Assembly: GCA_002348185.1 (NCBI GenBank) | Contig: DDYW01000112.1 | Location: 1 to 15,502 of the forward strand | Origin: Candidatus Hydrogenedentes bacterium UBA2224 | GTDB taxonomy: Bacteria > Hydrogenedentota > Hydrogenedentia > Hydrogenedentales > SLHB01 | Direction: 5' to 3' | DNA: 15,502 nucleotides | In this document: piece after piece, positions 5,009 to 13,477 of the stretch | Layout of the letters: every line of letters starts with the position of its first letter | Position numbering within the stretch: the first letter of the stretch is position 1 | The notes under the pieces: model-generated | What the model was told of the DNA's origin: nothing | What the model saw: the letters and a program-made list of their open reading frames with translations, nothing else | Databases searched by the model: none | Made by a program: the position numbers and the translations under genes

Positions 5009-7975
5009 TCATTTCCGGATGATCGCGGCGGACCAGTCCTCGGCAATACGGAGTTCTGTATAGGTTTTTCCATCCTGGTTGACCCAGGGGGCTTCGAAAC
5101 CCTCGACTTCGCGGCCCTCGTCGTTAAAGACGTGGACCTCGTGGCGGGAGGCGTCGCCCCATCCGAAGAGGCCGCTCCGGTTCGTGATGATGCGTTCCTC
5201 GCCGATAACATACCCTTCGTGCAGCTCCAGCGGCGTGATGGGGTACATGTAACGGGTGAGGTGGTGGTGCGTGGGGATGACCAGCACGTCGTTGTACCAG
5301 TGATAGAGGCACCCGTAATCGAGCGCGGCAAGCATGACGCGGTACGCGTCCAGCTCACTGCGCTCGGTCAGGTGATCGCCCAGCGCGATGGGCGAATACA
5401 GGTGGTTGTGGGTGCAGTTGGTGATGCTCCCGGTTTCCACGAAGCACGGAAAATGCAGATCCACCATGGCCTGCGTAAACGGGGCGCCGTTGCCGATCAG
5501 GGGGCCGCGCGCCAGGATCCGTTTGGCCAGCGCCACGCGCCATGACTCGCTCAGCAGCGTCACCGACGATTTCAGCCGCACGACGTCCATCGTTTTCGGA
5601 TCGATGTCGCCCGAGACGCCGTCCCATGGCCCGCCGAAATGGTACATGACGCGGCTGTACCCGTGTTCGTCCCAATACACGCCGTCGGCGCCGATCTCGT
5701 CAAGAATGATGTCGACGTTTTTCGCGATGGCTGGGCCGTAACTGTTGGTCTCGGTGGGAATGAACAGGCGCAGTTTGGGGCTGCCGTAGTCGGCCTGGCT
5801 GCCGTCGGCGCCCAGGGTGCGGGCATCCGCGAAGCGCTCGGGCCCGTCCTCGGAAACGTCCAGAAAACAGTGGAAATACACGAGGTATCTGGCCTCCGGA
5901 TAGAGCCGGCGAAACCGCGCGAAGGAGGTCGTGAACGAATCGTGCGGCACCTGCTGGAACCCGGTGCCGTGGCACGGTTCCCCGTTGACGATCAGATGGC
6001 CGATACTGGCGCACACATACAGCGGGTTTTTGAAATTAAGGAAGCTCGAGAGCAGTTCATCCGACCACTGGTCGGTGATACTGTCCGCGCGCAGGAACGC
6101 GAACCCGCCGTCAATGAGGAAATTGGCGTTCATCAAACGGCGCGCGGCATTAATGAACCGCCAGTAATCCGGAGTTTCCGTGGGGACAATGAGCCAGCGA
6201 GTGCTGTATTCGCCGCCCGGAGGAAGCACCAGGTTGTTGTCGGCCAGCCCGAGGCTGTTATTCATGGCGTAGTTGGCCACGTGAATGCGAAACACGTCTT
6301 CCCGCGGCAACAGGCCGACGCCGGCCCGCGAGGTGGTTCCAAACGTGGTGGGATTGTGAGACGACGCGCTCTTCCCGGCGAGCCCCGGCTGAGGCAGCCC
6401 CGCCAGCCAGAGGCCCTGGAGGCCCTCGACCTGGATCTCGTGCCGGTGCATGAGGGCAAGGTTACCCTCGGTAAGGTTGGTGAAGGTATCGGTGACCTCC
6501 AGTCCTTCGGGAAGGCGCGTCACGTTCCGGCTGTGGCGGAAATAATCACAGGACCCGGTCTTCCACGCCGGTTCGGGGCACGAGAAGCGGCTCTCCACGA
6601 CGAACGTCTCGCCCGCGACCGTGACTTCGATGCGTGCGTTCTCCAGTTCGCGGAAGTCGAAGGCCGTGTCGCGCGTCTGGAGGGGGGCATAGACCTCGAG
6701 CGGTCCCGTGGGCGGTCCGGCCTTGGGTTTGGGAGGCGGCGGCGGAGTACGGAACACGAGCGCGCCATCCCCGGCCACCAGGACCCGGTCGACGGTTTCG
6801 GCGGCCGCGTTTTCGATGGTCAGCGTGTTCTCGCCTTCATGCAGCACGCCCGTCACGTCGAGCTGGAACTCGCACGCTTTGACGCCCTCCAGGAGCCCGT
6901 AATGCGTGTCCTGGTCGGCCTTCTCGAAGTCGGGCGCGTAATAGGTGGTGAGCCGTTCGCCTGAATGCATCGAGTACATGGCGCCATTGCGCGAGAGGAC
7001 GCGCGCCGGTTTGTCCACCAGGCGGTCGCCGGTCAGCGGCTGGCCGTTCAGGAGCAGCCGCAGCGCGGGGGTATGTCCCGCGACGCGCTCCGTATCGAGG
7101 CGGGCTTTCAGGAAGAGGACGGCCAGTTTGCCCTCGGGCGTGGGCGGCGCAGTGATGGTCATGGCCTTCGTTTCGTCCCGTTGCAGGCGCAACTCGTCGA
7201 ACAGGGGCACGCGGCCGGCGCGCTCGGGGGGGACGCCATCCGTCCCGGAGAGCAGCGCCGGAATCAGACGTGAACGGCTGTGGCCCCACGCGGCGCTCGA
7301 GAGCGCCAGCATGGCTTCCTGGCGCGCTTCGGGACCGTCCGTGTCCGACAAGGTTACTTCGATGCGAAGGAAGGCGCCCGTCTCGGGGGTGACGCCGAAG
7401 AACGTCCAGGGAATAGCCGCTTCGAGAACGTATCCCTCGGCCGTGCGGGCCGACGCAATCCGCGCCCCCTCGACCGGCTGGGCTTCCGGACGGTAGCAAT
7501 ACGCTTCGGGGGGGCAATCCGTGAACGAGTCGCCGCTACTCTGAAAATTGCCCGGGCTGAGCGCCAACTGGTACTGACCGGAACCGAAGGTCTCCCGGCC
7601 GGGGTCGATGTCCGGGGCGGCGTCGAGATAGAGCTCGACGTGATCGCCTTTCCAGATGTTCGCCCCGCGCTGGGTCTGGTGGATAGTGTCGTCGACCACT
7701 TCGGCGGCGATGAACAGGTATTCCTGCCGCCACGCCAGGCGCACGGTTCCGTGCAGATCCGCGGGACCGGCCCAACTGTTCTCGCCCCAGACCGCCTGTT
7801 CCGGCGCGCTGATGAGACGGGCGTTGGGAACGCGCTCCCAGTCGCCGAGGCTGCCGTCCACCGCGATGGGCGGATCGGGTTTCAGCGGGATGCCGATGGT
7901 CTCGGGCGGAGCGGACGCTGCCGTGAAACCGAGCCCCAGGACCAGGGCCAGGAGGGCGGACGTGGTGCGAATCAT
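5009..7975 (-). CDS. secreted CBM9-like protein with putative glycoside-hydrolase barrel
   Basis: The ATG at 7973-7975 has AAGGAG six bases upstream and opens a signal peptide (MIRTTSALLALVLGLGFTAA, likely cut after SA at 22); the frame is open to 8179 but the extension is leader-like. The mature part of this 988-aa protein begins with a CBM9/DOMON-like beta-sandwich (about 30-215). This includes IAVDGSLGDWERV, LFIAAEVVDDTIHQ, GDHVELYLDA and GYVLEAAIPW, the usual sugar-binding signature strands. A beta-rich segment (about 270-410) and a Pro-rich linker (411-423) follow, then a beta domain (to about 600). The last 380 residues resemble a TIM-barrel glycosidase with NVDIILDEIGADGVYWDEHG (753-772); Asp769 and Glu770 are candidate catalytic residues. 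I cannot place it in a numbered GH family. The downstream hydrolase gene suggests joint action on one polymer outside the cytoplasm. Confidence 0.8.
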   Translation of the reverse strand: MIRTTSALLALVLGLGFTAASAPPETIGIPLKPDPPIAVDGSLGDWERVPNARLISAPEQAVWGENSWAGPADLHGTVRLAWRQEYLFIAAEVVDDTIHQTQRGANIWKGDHVELYLDAAPDIDPGRETFGSGQYQLALSPGNFQSSGDSFTDCPPEAYCYRPEAQPVEGARIASARTAEGYVLEAAIPWTFFGVTPETGAFLRIEVTLSDTDGPEARQEAMLALSSAAWGHSRSRLIPALLSGTDGVPPERAGRVPLFDELRLQRDETKAMTITAPPTPEGKLAVLFLKARLDTERVAGHTPALRLLLNGQPLTGDRLVDKPARVLSRNGAMYSMHSGERLTTYYAPDFEKADQDTHYGLLEGVKACEFQLDVTGVLHEGENTLTIENAAAETVDRVLVAGDGALVFRTPPPPPKPKAGPPTGPLEVYAPLQTRDTAFDFRELENARIEVTVAGETFVVESRFSCPEPAWKTGSCDYFRHSRNVTRLPEGLEVTDTFTNLTEGNLALMHRHEIQVEGLQGLWLAGLPQPGLAGKSASSHNPTTFGTTSRAGVGLLPREDVFRIHVANYAMNNSLGLADNNLVLPPGGEYSTRWLIVPTETPDYWRFINAARRLMNANFLIDGGFAFLRADSITDQWSDELLSSFLNFKNPLYVCASIGHLIVNGEPCHGTGFQQVPHDSFTTSFARFRRLYPEARYLVYFHCFLDVSEDGPERFADARTLGADGSQADYGSPKLRLFIPTETNSYGPAIAKNVDIILDEIGADGVYWDEHGYSRVMYHFGGPWDGVSGDIDPKTMDVVRLKSSVTLLSESWRVALAKRILARGPLIGNGAPFTQAMVDLHFPCFVETGSITNCTHNHLYSPIALGDHLTERSELDAYRVMLAALDYGCLYHWYNDVLVIPTHHHLTRYMYPITPLELHEGYVIGEERIITNRSGLFGWGDASRHEVHVFNDEGREVEGFEAPWVNQDGKTYTELRIAEDWSAAIIRK

Positions 7976-8009
7976 GAGATTCTCCTTCGCGTACGGTGGA
8001 ATTGGTTTC

Positions 8010-8038
8010 AGTATGCGGTAATACCGGGGAAAATCCAA
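8010..8038 (-). promoter_or_regulatory. possible promoter of the secreted-enzyme pair
   Basis: The minus strand has TTGGAT (8033-8038), a 17-base spacer and CATACT (8010-8015). The matches are partial (three of six and four of six), but the spacing is right and the predicted leader is about 30 bases to the ATG at 7975. The region is shared with the divergent radical SAM gene. Confidence 0.3.
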
Positions 8039-8139
8039 GTGATCGGAGTGATGGGAAGTGTAGGAAGTATGGGAGGAGTTGTTCTTGTGGGTGTCCCCCG
8101 GCCCTGGGGTGAAATCGGCTGGCGTGCCCAGCCCGCTGG

Positions 8140-8148
8140 TGATAGAGT
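8140..8148 (+). promoter_or_regulatory. possible extended -10 directly before the radical SAM gene
   Basis: TGATAGAGT has a TGn extension and TAGAGT (four of six). The expected start of transcription falls at or next to the ATG at 8155, so the mRNA would be leaderless or nearly so. This fits the absence of a Shine-Dalgarno site there. Confidence 0.25.
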
Positions 8149-8154
8149 GTTGGC

Positions 8155-9012
8155 ATGGATACCGTTGCGTCAATGCCATCGCGCCACGCGGTGCCCGTGG
8201 TGCGCGAGATCACCTGCAAAACGGTGTTGAACAAGTGCAGCATCAGCGATTATTCGTTGAACTGCTACGTCGGCTGCGCGCACAGCTGCGCCTACTGCTA
8301 TGCCCGCTACATGCAGCGGTTTCATCCCCATCAGGAACCCTGGGGCTGCTTCGTGGACGTGAAAACCAACGCGGTCGAGGTGCTGCAAAAGCAGGTGCGC
8401 CGCCTGCCCCCCGGTTCGGTCTTCATGAGCAGTGCCTGCGATGGCTGGCAACCGCTCGAACGTACCTGGGGACTCACCCGTGAATGCTGCCGCATCCTCC
8501 TGGAACACGGATTCCGGGTCCATGCCTTGACCAAAAGCGCGTTGATTCTGCGCGACCTCGACATCTTCGCCAACGGCAACGCCCGCATCGGCGTGACCGT
8601 CACGACACCGGACGAACGCCTCGCCGCGCTCTGGGAACCCGGCGCCAACACGGTCGCGGCACGCTTCGAGGTTCTGGCGCGGGCCCGCGACGCAGGCATC
8701 GAGACGAGCATCATGTTCGGACCGCTCCTGCCATTTCTTTCAGACGGCGAGGCCTCGCTGGACGCCCTTTTCGCGCTGGCCGCCCGCCATCAGGTCGATG
8801 TCATCTGGGTGGACACCCTCAATCCCCGCCCGAAAGTCTGGGAATCGGTCCGCGCGATAGTGCGCCGTGAGTTTCCCGAGTTGGAAGAACGCTATCGCCG
8901 GATGCTCTTCGCGCCCGTGGTGCGGACCGCCTACGTCAACGCCCTGCGCGAGTGGGTCCATCGCGCCGCCAGCAAATACGGCGTCGTGGACCGGCTCGCG
9001 GGATGCCCCTGA
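8155..9012 (+). CDS. radical SAM protein, SPL (spore photoproduct lyase-like) family
   Basis: This is a full-length 285-aa protein and the only clear plus-strand gene here. The cluster motif is CAHSCAYCY (Cys41, Cys45, Cys48), a CX3CX2C site that binds a [4Fe-4S] cluster and SAM. Other family landmarks are SSACDGWQPLER (92-103), ALTKSALILRDLDI (124-137), IGVTVTTPDERLAALWEPGA (145-164) and the strand ending in IWVDTLNPRP (217-226). These match the COG1533 (SplB-like) group, most of whose members are not true spore photoproduct lyases. The substrate is unknown. The first ATG has no Shine-Dalgarno; Met7 is an alternative but also lacks one. The gene diverges from the CBM9-like gene (179-base gap) and converges with the sialidase-like gene, 24 bases separating the stops, so it is its own transcription unit. 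Confidence 0.9.
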   Translation: MDTVASMPSRHAVPVVREITCKTVLNKCSISDYSLNCYVGCAHSCAYCYARYMQRFHPHQEPWGCFVDVKTNAVEVLQKQVRRLPPGSVFMSSACDGWQPLERTWGLTRECCRILLEHGFRVHALTKSALILRDLDIFANGNARIGVTVTTPDERLAALWEPGANTVAARFEVLARARDAGIETSIMFGPLLPFLSDGEASLDALFALAARHQVDVIWVDTLNPRPKVWESVRAIVRREFPELEERYRRMLFAPVVRTAYVNALREWVHRAASKYGVVDRLAGCP

Positions 9013-9036
9013 CCCATCCGGTCGAGACGCCGGCGG

Positions 9037-11532
9037 CTACTCCTGCGCACACGGCGCAATCCGGTCCGGGAGCACGCGTACCCGTTGCGCCAGCAGCGGC
9101 ATGGCGCGTTCGGCGTTCATGTAAGTGCACAGCAACACGTCCGGCTCCACCTCCGTGACCGTCCCCATGGCCCAGACGGGATAATCGATCACGGTGCCCG
9201 CGTCCCAGTGCAAACCGCCGTCGCGACTGACGTTCACGGCGTAGTGCGGATACCGGTGCGCGCAGACCATCGCCCCGGAAGCCGTCTTCGCCATGGACTG
9301 CGCGTATCCCGGGAAGGTCGCGCGGCTGGCGGCATCCCACGTCGCTCCTCCGTCGTAGGACCAGCACTGCCACATGTACGGGCTGTACACCGGCCGGATC
9401 AGGGCGGTCACGGTCTGCCCGGTCACCACGGCCGTCGGCTCGGTGAAATCCAGCGACCCCGGGACGGTCCCCCGCTCCGTACCGGTCCACGACGGCCGAT
9501 CCAGCTCGATGGGCGCCGACCATGTCGCGCCCGAATCCGCGCTGCGAATCACGTAGGCCTTGCAGTGGGTCGCGCCCCAAGTACGGACATCGGTGAACGT
9601 CGCCCCTTCGTCCATCGCATTGCCCAGCAGGAACCGCATCAGTACGCCGTCACTGTTTTCCGTCACGGGTCCGTACGGCACGAGGTTCCTGGGCGTGACC
9701 GGCCATTCGGGCGCGACCGATGAAGCGACCGGCTCAGACCACGTGACGCCGTTGTCCGTTGATTCGCTCATCGAGATCTCCGGCACAGGGTTCCCGGTCT
9801 CCGCCGGGGGCCTGTACACCATGACCATGAGGCGCCCGGACGATGCGCAAAACAGGCCGTTTCCGTAATCGGTGACCGTCCCCAGGAACTCGGGCAAGGT
9901 CTCGGGAGCCTGCCAGGTCCGGCCCTTGTCCGTTGAGCGCACAAGCTGATTTCCCGCCGCAATCAACACGTCCCCGTTGGGGGCGATACAGGCGCTGGGC
10001 ATTTCCGCACTGGACAGTCCGACCGTGAAAGCATGCGAGGGAATCACCATTTCCGAGTTCCATGGCAAAGCCTCTGTGGATGGTCCGGAGACCCGGATGT
10101 TGCGGAAGCGGTACCAGCCGTAGCCCGCGAGCCCCACAAAGCCGGAAGCATACGTCCCGTCATCCACGCGAACGGCATGGCGTCCGTCCACCCACACGTC
10201 GAGCGCGGGCCCTCGCGCGACCACGCGGACGTGGTACCAGCGGTCGGTTTCGCTGGGGACGCCGGGCACCCATTCGGCGGCGAGATGGCGAAGATACGCG
10301 TCGCCCTCAATCCTGGCCACGGCGGCCCAGAAGTGTTTTGCGCGGAGCTGTTGCCCACCCCACGGGAAATACACCAGGTACCCGTGGTTAAGATCCTGCG
10401 CGCGCAGCAGTACCCCCGCGCTCCCCGTGCCGGTCTCGCGATAGTCCCCGTTGAATTCGAATTCGAGTTCGAAATCGCCGTAGCCCTTTGCGATCCGGAA
10501 TGCGCGGCTGTGGAGGTTCCGCGCATCGGGCGGCCGGATGACGCCCTCGGCATCCTGGGTCCATGCGTCACCGGAGAACCGCCAATCCGCGTCCAGCGCC
10601 AGTGCCTCGCCGGAAGGCGCGCCGTCTGCGTCAGGGGCCGCCTCCGGAAAGCCCACCTGTTGTCCTCCAACCTGCTGGACCCACTCGGCCGCGCGGCCCA
10701 CGGTGGCGGCGTCGTTTGTGATCGTGAGAAACACCATGCCCTCGATCCGCTTCGCGTGCGCGAGTCGCAGCGCGGTGGCGGTCTGCTGCTCGAACTGCTC
10801 CGCCGTCATGGGCGTATTGTTGCCGTAATCATAAAGGTACAGCCCCAGGACGATCGGCGTTTCCGGAAACCGTTCCTCGAGACGGGCGACCGATGCTTCG
10901 ATCTTGTCCAGATCCGTGGCGTGCCATACCCAGAGATTAATCACGTCGAGTTCGCGAAGGTAATCGTCGAGATGGGGCAGGTCGAGGTTCATGGTGTACA
11001 CCACCCCCCAGAGTCTCACCTGGGGGCATTGCGCCCGGAGCAGCATGCGGAGTGCGGCGAGGTGTTCGGGCCGGAAACCCCGCCCGATCATCTGGCTGCT
11101 CATATCATCAAGCAGGGCGCCCTCGAGCTGTGGGCAGGTGCGCGCAACGGTCGCGAGACGCGCTGCCGTCTGCGCGTAGTCAAATGGCGGGCCGCCGTTG
11201 GGGTCATCGCACCCGATTTCCCATACCAGGCGCGACGCATGGGCCACGGCTGCCGTCTGGGCCATTGCCTCTGACTCATCGCGCGGAAGACCGTTCCCCG
11301 CCATCGCGACATTGGGGACCCCGAGGAGTTGCGCCCGTTCGGCGGGCGACGCCTGCGCGAAGGTGGCCGTACTATGCGGTCCGGGTTCCGCCATCTCCGC
11401 GTTGCCCCAGACCCAGAGCAGTTCGTGAATCGTGCGTCCTTCCGCCAACACCTGCGCATCGGCGGCCATGCCCGCCACCGCCACGAGCCCAAGACCCGCC
11501 AACGCCATTCGAACCAGAACACCCGTTCTCAT
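9037..11532 (-). CDS. secreted three-domain protein: barrel, DUF1080/LamG-like, sialidase (BNR) propeller
   Basis: I start at ATG 11530-11532 (GGAGGGG upstream), which opens a signal peptide (RMALAGLGLVAVAGMAADA, cut near 26); the frame is open to 11925 but that part is antisense to the FAD gene. The protein has 831 aa. Residues about 30-290 look like a (beta/alpha)8 barrel, with EGALLDDMSSQ (137-147), LWGVVYTMNLDL and VINLWVWHATDLDKIE. Residues about 310-485 resemble DUF1080/3-keto-disaccharide hydrolase or LamG sandwiches, with FRIAKGYGDFELEFEF and WYHVRVVARGPALDVWVDG. Residues about 500-831 form a sialidase-like propeller with five Asp boxes: STDKGRTW (533), STDNGVTW (591), SADSGATW (664), SYDGGATW (725) and SRDGGLHW (769). 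A glycan-cleaving or glycan-binding role is likely, but sialidase activity is not shown by Asp boxes alone. It is last in a probable run with the FAD, HAD and apt genes. Confidence 0.85.
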   Translation of the reverse strand: MRTGVLVRMALAGLGLVAVAGMAADAQVLAEGRTIHELLWVWGNAEMAEPGPHSTATFAQASPAERAQLLGVPNVAMAGNGLPRDESEAMAQTAAVAHASRLVWEIGCDDPNGGPPFDYAQTAARLATVARTCPQLEGALLDDMSSQMIGRGFRPEHLAALRMLLRAQCPQVRLWGVVYTMNLDLPHLDDYLRELDVINLWVWHATDLDKIEASVARLEERFPETPIVLGLYLYDYGNNTPMTAEQFEQQTATALRLAHAKRIEGMVFLTITNDAATVGRAAEWVQQVGGQQVGFPEAAPDADGAPSGEALALDADWRFSGDAWTQDAEGVIRPPDARNLHSRAFRIAKGYGDFELEFEFNGDYRETGTGSAGVLLRAQDLNHGYLVYFPWGGQQLRAKHFWAAVARIEGDAYLRHLAAEWVPGVPSETDRWYHVRVVARGPALDVWVDGRHAVRVDDGTYASGFVGLAGYGWYRFRNIRVSGPSTEALPWNSEMVIPSHAFTVGLSSAEMPSACIAPNGDVLIAAGNQLVRSTDKGRTWQAPETLPEFLGTVTDYGNGLFCASSGRLMVMVYRPPAETGNPVPEISMSESTDNGVTWSEPVASSVAPEWPVTPRNLVPYGPVTENSDGVLMRFLLGNAMDEGATFTDVRTWGATHCKAYVIRSADSGATWSAPIELDRPSWTGTERGTVPGSLDFTEPTAVVTGQTVTALIRPVYSPYMWQCWSYDGGATWDAASRATFPGYAQSMAKTASGAMVCAHRYPHYAVNVSRDGGLHWDAGTVIDYPVWAMGTVTEVEPDVLLCTYMNAERAMPLLAQRVRVLPDRIAPCAQE

Positions 11533-11591
11533 GACCCGCCCCTCCGCACCGTTTTCAGACACCCTGCGCCCCTCAAACCCGTTTGGGGAAC

Positions 11592-13433
11592 TCAGTACGC
11601 GCGAATCTCGAAAATGCGGGCGTGCTCGAGGCCGTTCGTTGCCGTCACCGTCACCCGGAGCGCGGAGACCTCCCCCGACGGTTTCACCTGGTGCACCCGG
11701 CGGCGCTGGTAGTTGCCTTTGACGTCGGCCAGGGGTTGCCAACCGTCCGCGCATTTCGCCTCGATGGTGTAATCGCGAACGGTCTCGGGCTGGGGCCGGC
11801 CCCAGTCCATCCGGGCGGCGTACGCGTCGGAATGCGTCAGCGTCAGCACGCGGTGCATGCCCGTGTCGAAGATCAACTGCACTTCGGAAACCGGCACCGG
11901 CGTGTCCCACTCCAACTGGAGCCACGCGGGCAGGCCCACGCCCGGCTCGCTCATCCAGCGGTGCAGGCCCGGCGCCGCGCGCTCGGGCTTTACCCCCCGA
12001 GGCCCGTGGGTGGAACGTGTCGGTCCCGAGATCACCTGGGCCGCCCCCCCGTTGGACTGGGCGCTCGACGCGGACACCCGGGCATCGCGCGCGCGGTCGT
12101 TCGGGTCCAGGTTCACCGCCCCGATCAGGTAGGCGTCGTCGCGCAACAGGCGTTGCTGGATCGTGGTCATGCTCTGCGGGTCCGCGGCCAGGTCCGCGGG
12201 CTCGATATTGTGTTTTACGGCACAGGCTGCCGCGGTGCCGACGCCCTGCCCGATTGCGGCGCAGGTGGCCATCACGCGCGTCGAGGCAAACGCGATATGC
12301 GTGGCCGAGATGTTGCGTCCCGCGAACATCAGATTGCGCGGCCCGGCCGAAACGCAGGTCCGCAAGGGGATGTCATACACGTGCTCGAGCTGGCGCTGCA
12401 TACACGGATGTTCGCCCGGAGCGTCCACCCCTTCCGGGGGATGCGTGTCGATGGGCCAGCCGCCGTAGGCGATCGCGTCGTCAAACGGCCGCGACTCCTG
12501 CAGGTCCTGCTGGGTCAGTGTGTATTGACCGATGAAGCGCCGGCTCTCCCGTTTCCCGGGGAGAAAGCCAAACCAGTCCAGCACCCAGGTGTCCGCGCCG
12601 TGGTCGCCGCCGTTTTTGATGTGCTCCCAGACTCCGAGCAGGATCGCGAGCAGTTCATCCCGAATGACCTCGTTGTCCTTGATGACATCGAGATGCCCGC
12701 CCCACTCGAGCCACCAGTAGCCGTATTCGAGACCCCGATCGATGCCCACTTGTGCGTGCGGGCGGTGTTTGAGGTCGTCTTCGGTGAACCTGCGCGCCCA
12801 CGGCGGCGCCGTGAACGGCACGGGATGCCCCAGATCGCGTCCCATGAAAAGGAGCGACGAGCCCAGGGTCTTGTCGTCCGCCGTTTCGGGCGCGAACGAC
12901 TCGCCAAACGCGTCGCGTCCCTCGCGTCCCATACGGAACGGCGCCTGCGCCTCCACGCCGAGACGGCCGTCGCCGGTGCAATCCACGAACACCCTGGCCG
13001 CGATGGTGAAGCGGTCCTCGGTGGATTCCCGGTGCGCGATGGCGTGCGTGATGCGCGTGCCCTGGGTTTTCGCGCCGACGACGGCCGTGTTCAGCATGAG
13101 CTGGAGCCGGGGTTCGGCGCGGCACTTGTCGTAGAGAATCAGATCCAGCATCGACGCCGACCGCTGGGGGTTGTGCACGGCCGTGTCGAGCCGGATTTCT
13201 TCGATGATGCCGCCTTCGCGGGTCTCGGTCTCGAGTTCCGAGCCGCGCCCGCCCGAACAGTCCGCGCCGACAATGTGCATGCGGACCTCGCTGGAGGCGT
13301 TGCCGCCCAGGACCGGGCGGTCCTGGCACAGGATCACATTGGCCCCCAGCCGGGCCGCGGCCAGCGCGCACGGGACGCCCGCGGGCCCTCCGCCCGCGAC
13401 GAGGATGTCGCAGCTCAGGTCGTGCTGATCCAT
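11592..13433 (-). CDS. FAD-dependent oxidoreductase (FAD_oxidored type) with C-terminal discoidin-like domain
   Basis: The ATG at 13431-13433 has AAAGGGGAG just upstream; 16 further upstream codons are open but overlap the leader. The N-terminus carries the Rossmann dinucleotide motif DILVAGGGPAGVPCALAA (Gly14, Gly16, Gly19), followed by PVLGGNASSEVRMHI (40-54) and FVDCTGDGRLG (149-159). The closing FAD segment is FAGRNISATHIAFASTRVMA (370-389). These are landmarks of the PF12831-type flavoproteins common in planctomycete and Hydrogenedentes-like genomes. Residues about 445-613 look like an F5/8 type C sandwich (ARVSASSAQSNGG at the start, RDYTIEAKCADGW and ALRVTVTATNG near the end). There is no signal peptide although discoidin domains are usually extracellular. 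The substrate is unknown; carbohydrate or a glycan-derived alcohol is a guess. The gene lies 44 bases after the HAD gene and 59 before the sialidase-like gene. Confidence 0.9.
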   Translation of the reverse strand: MDQHDLSCDILVAGGGPAGVPCALAAARLGANVILCQDRPVLGGNASSEVRMHIVGADCSGGRGSELETETREGGIIEEIRLDTAVHNPQRSASMLDLILYDKCRAEPRLQLMLNTAVVGAKTQGTRITHAIAHRESTEDRFTIAARVFVDCTGDGRLGVEAQAPFRMGREGRDAFGESFAPETADDKTLGSSLLFMGRDLGHPVPFTAPPWARRFTEDDLKHRPHAQVGIDRGLEYGYWWLEWGGHLDVIKDNEVIRDELLAILLGVWEHIKNGGDHGADTWVLDWFGFLPGKRESRRFIGQYTLTQQDLQESRPFDDAIAYGGWPIDTHPPEGVDAPGEHPCMQRQLEHVYDIPLRTCVSAGPRNLMFAGRNISATHIAFASTRVMATCAAIGQGVGTAAACAVKHNIEPADLAADPQSMTTIQQRLLRDDAYLIGAVNLDPNDRARDARVSASSAQSNGGAAQVISGPTRSTHGPRGVKPERAAPGLHRWMSEPGVGLPAWLQLEWDTPVPVSEVQLIFDTGMHRVLTLTHSDAYAARMDWGRPQPETVRDYTIEAKCADGWQPLADVKGNYQRRRVHQVKPSGEVSALRVTVTATNGLEHARIFEIRAY

Positions 13434-13457
13434 AGGCTCCCCTTTCCCGATTCCGGG

Positions 13458-13476
13458 CCGGCGCGCCTCCCGCCGG
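13458..13476 (-). other. intercistronic hairpin between HAD and FAD genes
   Basis: On the minus strand CCGGCG, a seven-base loop and CGCCGG form a perfect six-base stem beginning one base after the HAD stop codon. No U-tract follows, so it is more likely an mRNA-stability or processing element than a terminator. The next ATG is about 25 bases downstream. Confidence 0.4.
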
Positions 13477-13477
13477 T

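Noticed and set aside
4924..5358. N-terminal extension of the alpha/beta hydrolase
   Set aside because: It is a shadow of the 988-aa gene in another frame and lies before a signal peptide with a ribosome site.
8040..8100. Purine-rich near-repeats (GGAAGTGTAGGAAGTATGGGAGGAG)
   Set aside because: Imperfect and short, consistent with low-complexity intergenic sequence; no regular period or symmetry.
7976..8179. N-terminal extension of the CBM9-like protein
   Set aside because: The residues are not protein-like, they precede a clear signal peptide, and AAGGAG supports the start at 7975.
11533..11925. N-terminal extension of the three-domain sialidase-like protein
   Set aside because: It overlaps the end of the FAD gene in another frame, is Arg/Gly/Pro-rich, and lies before a good ribosome site and signal peptide.
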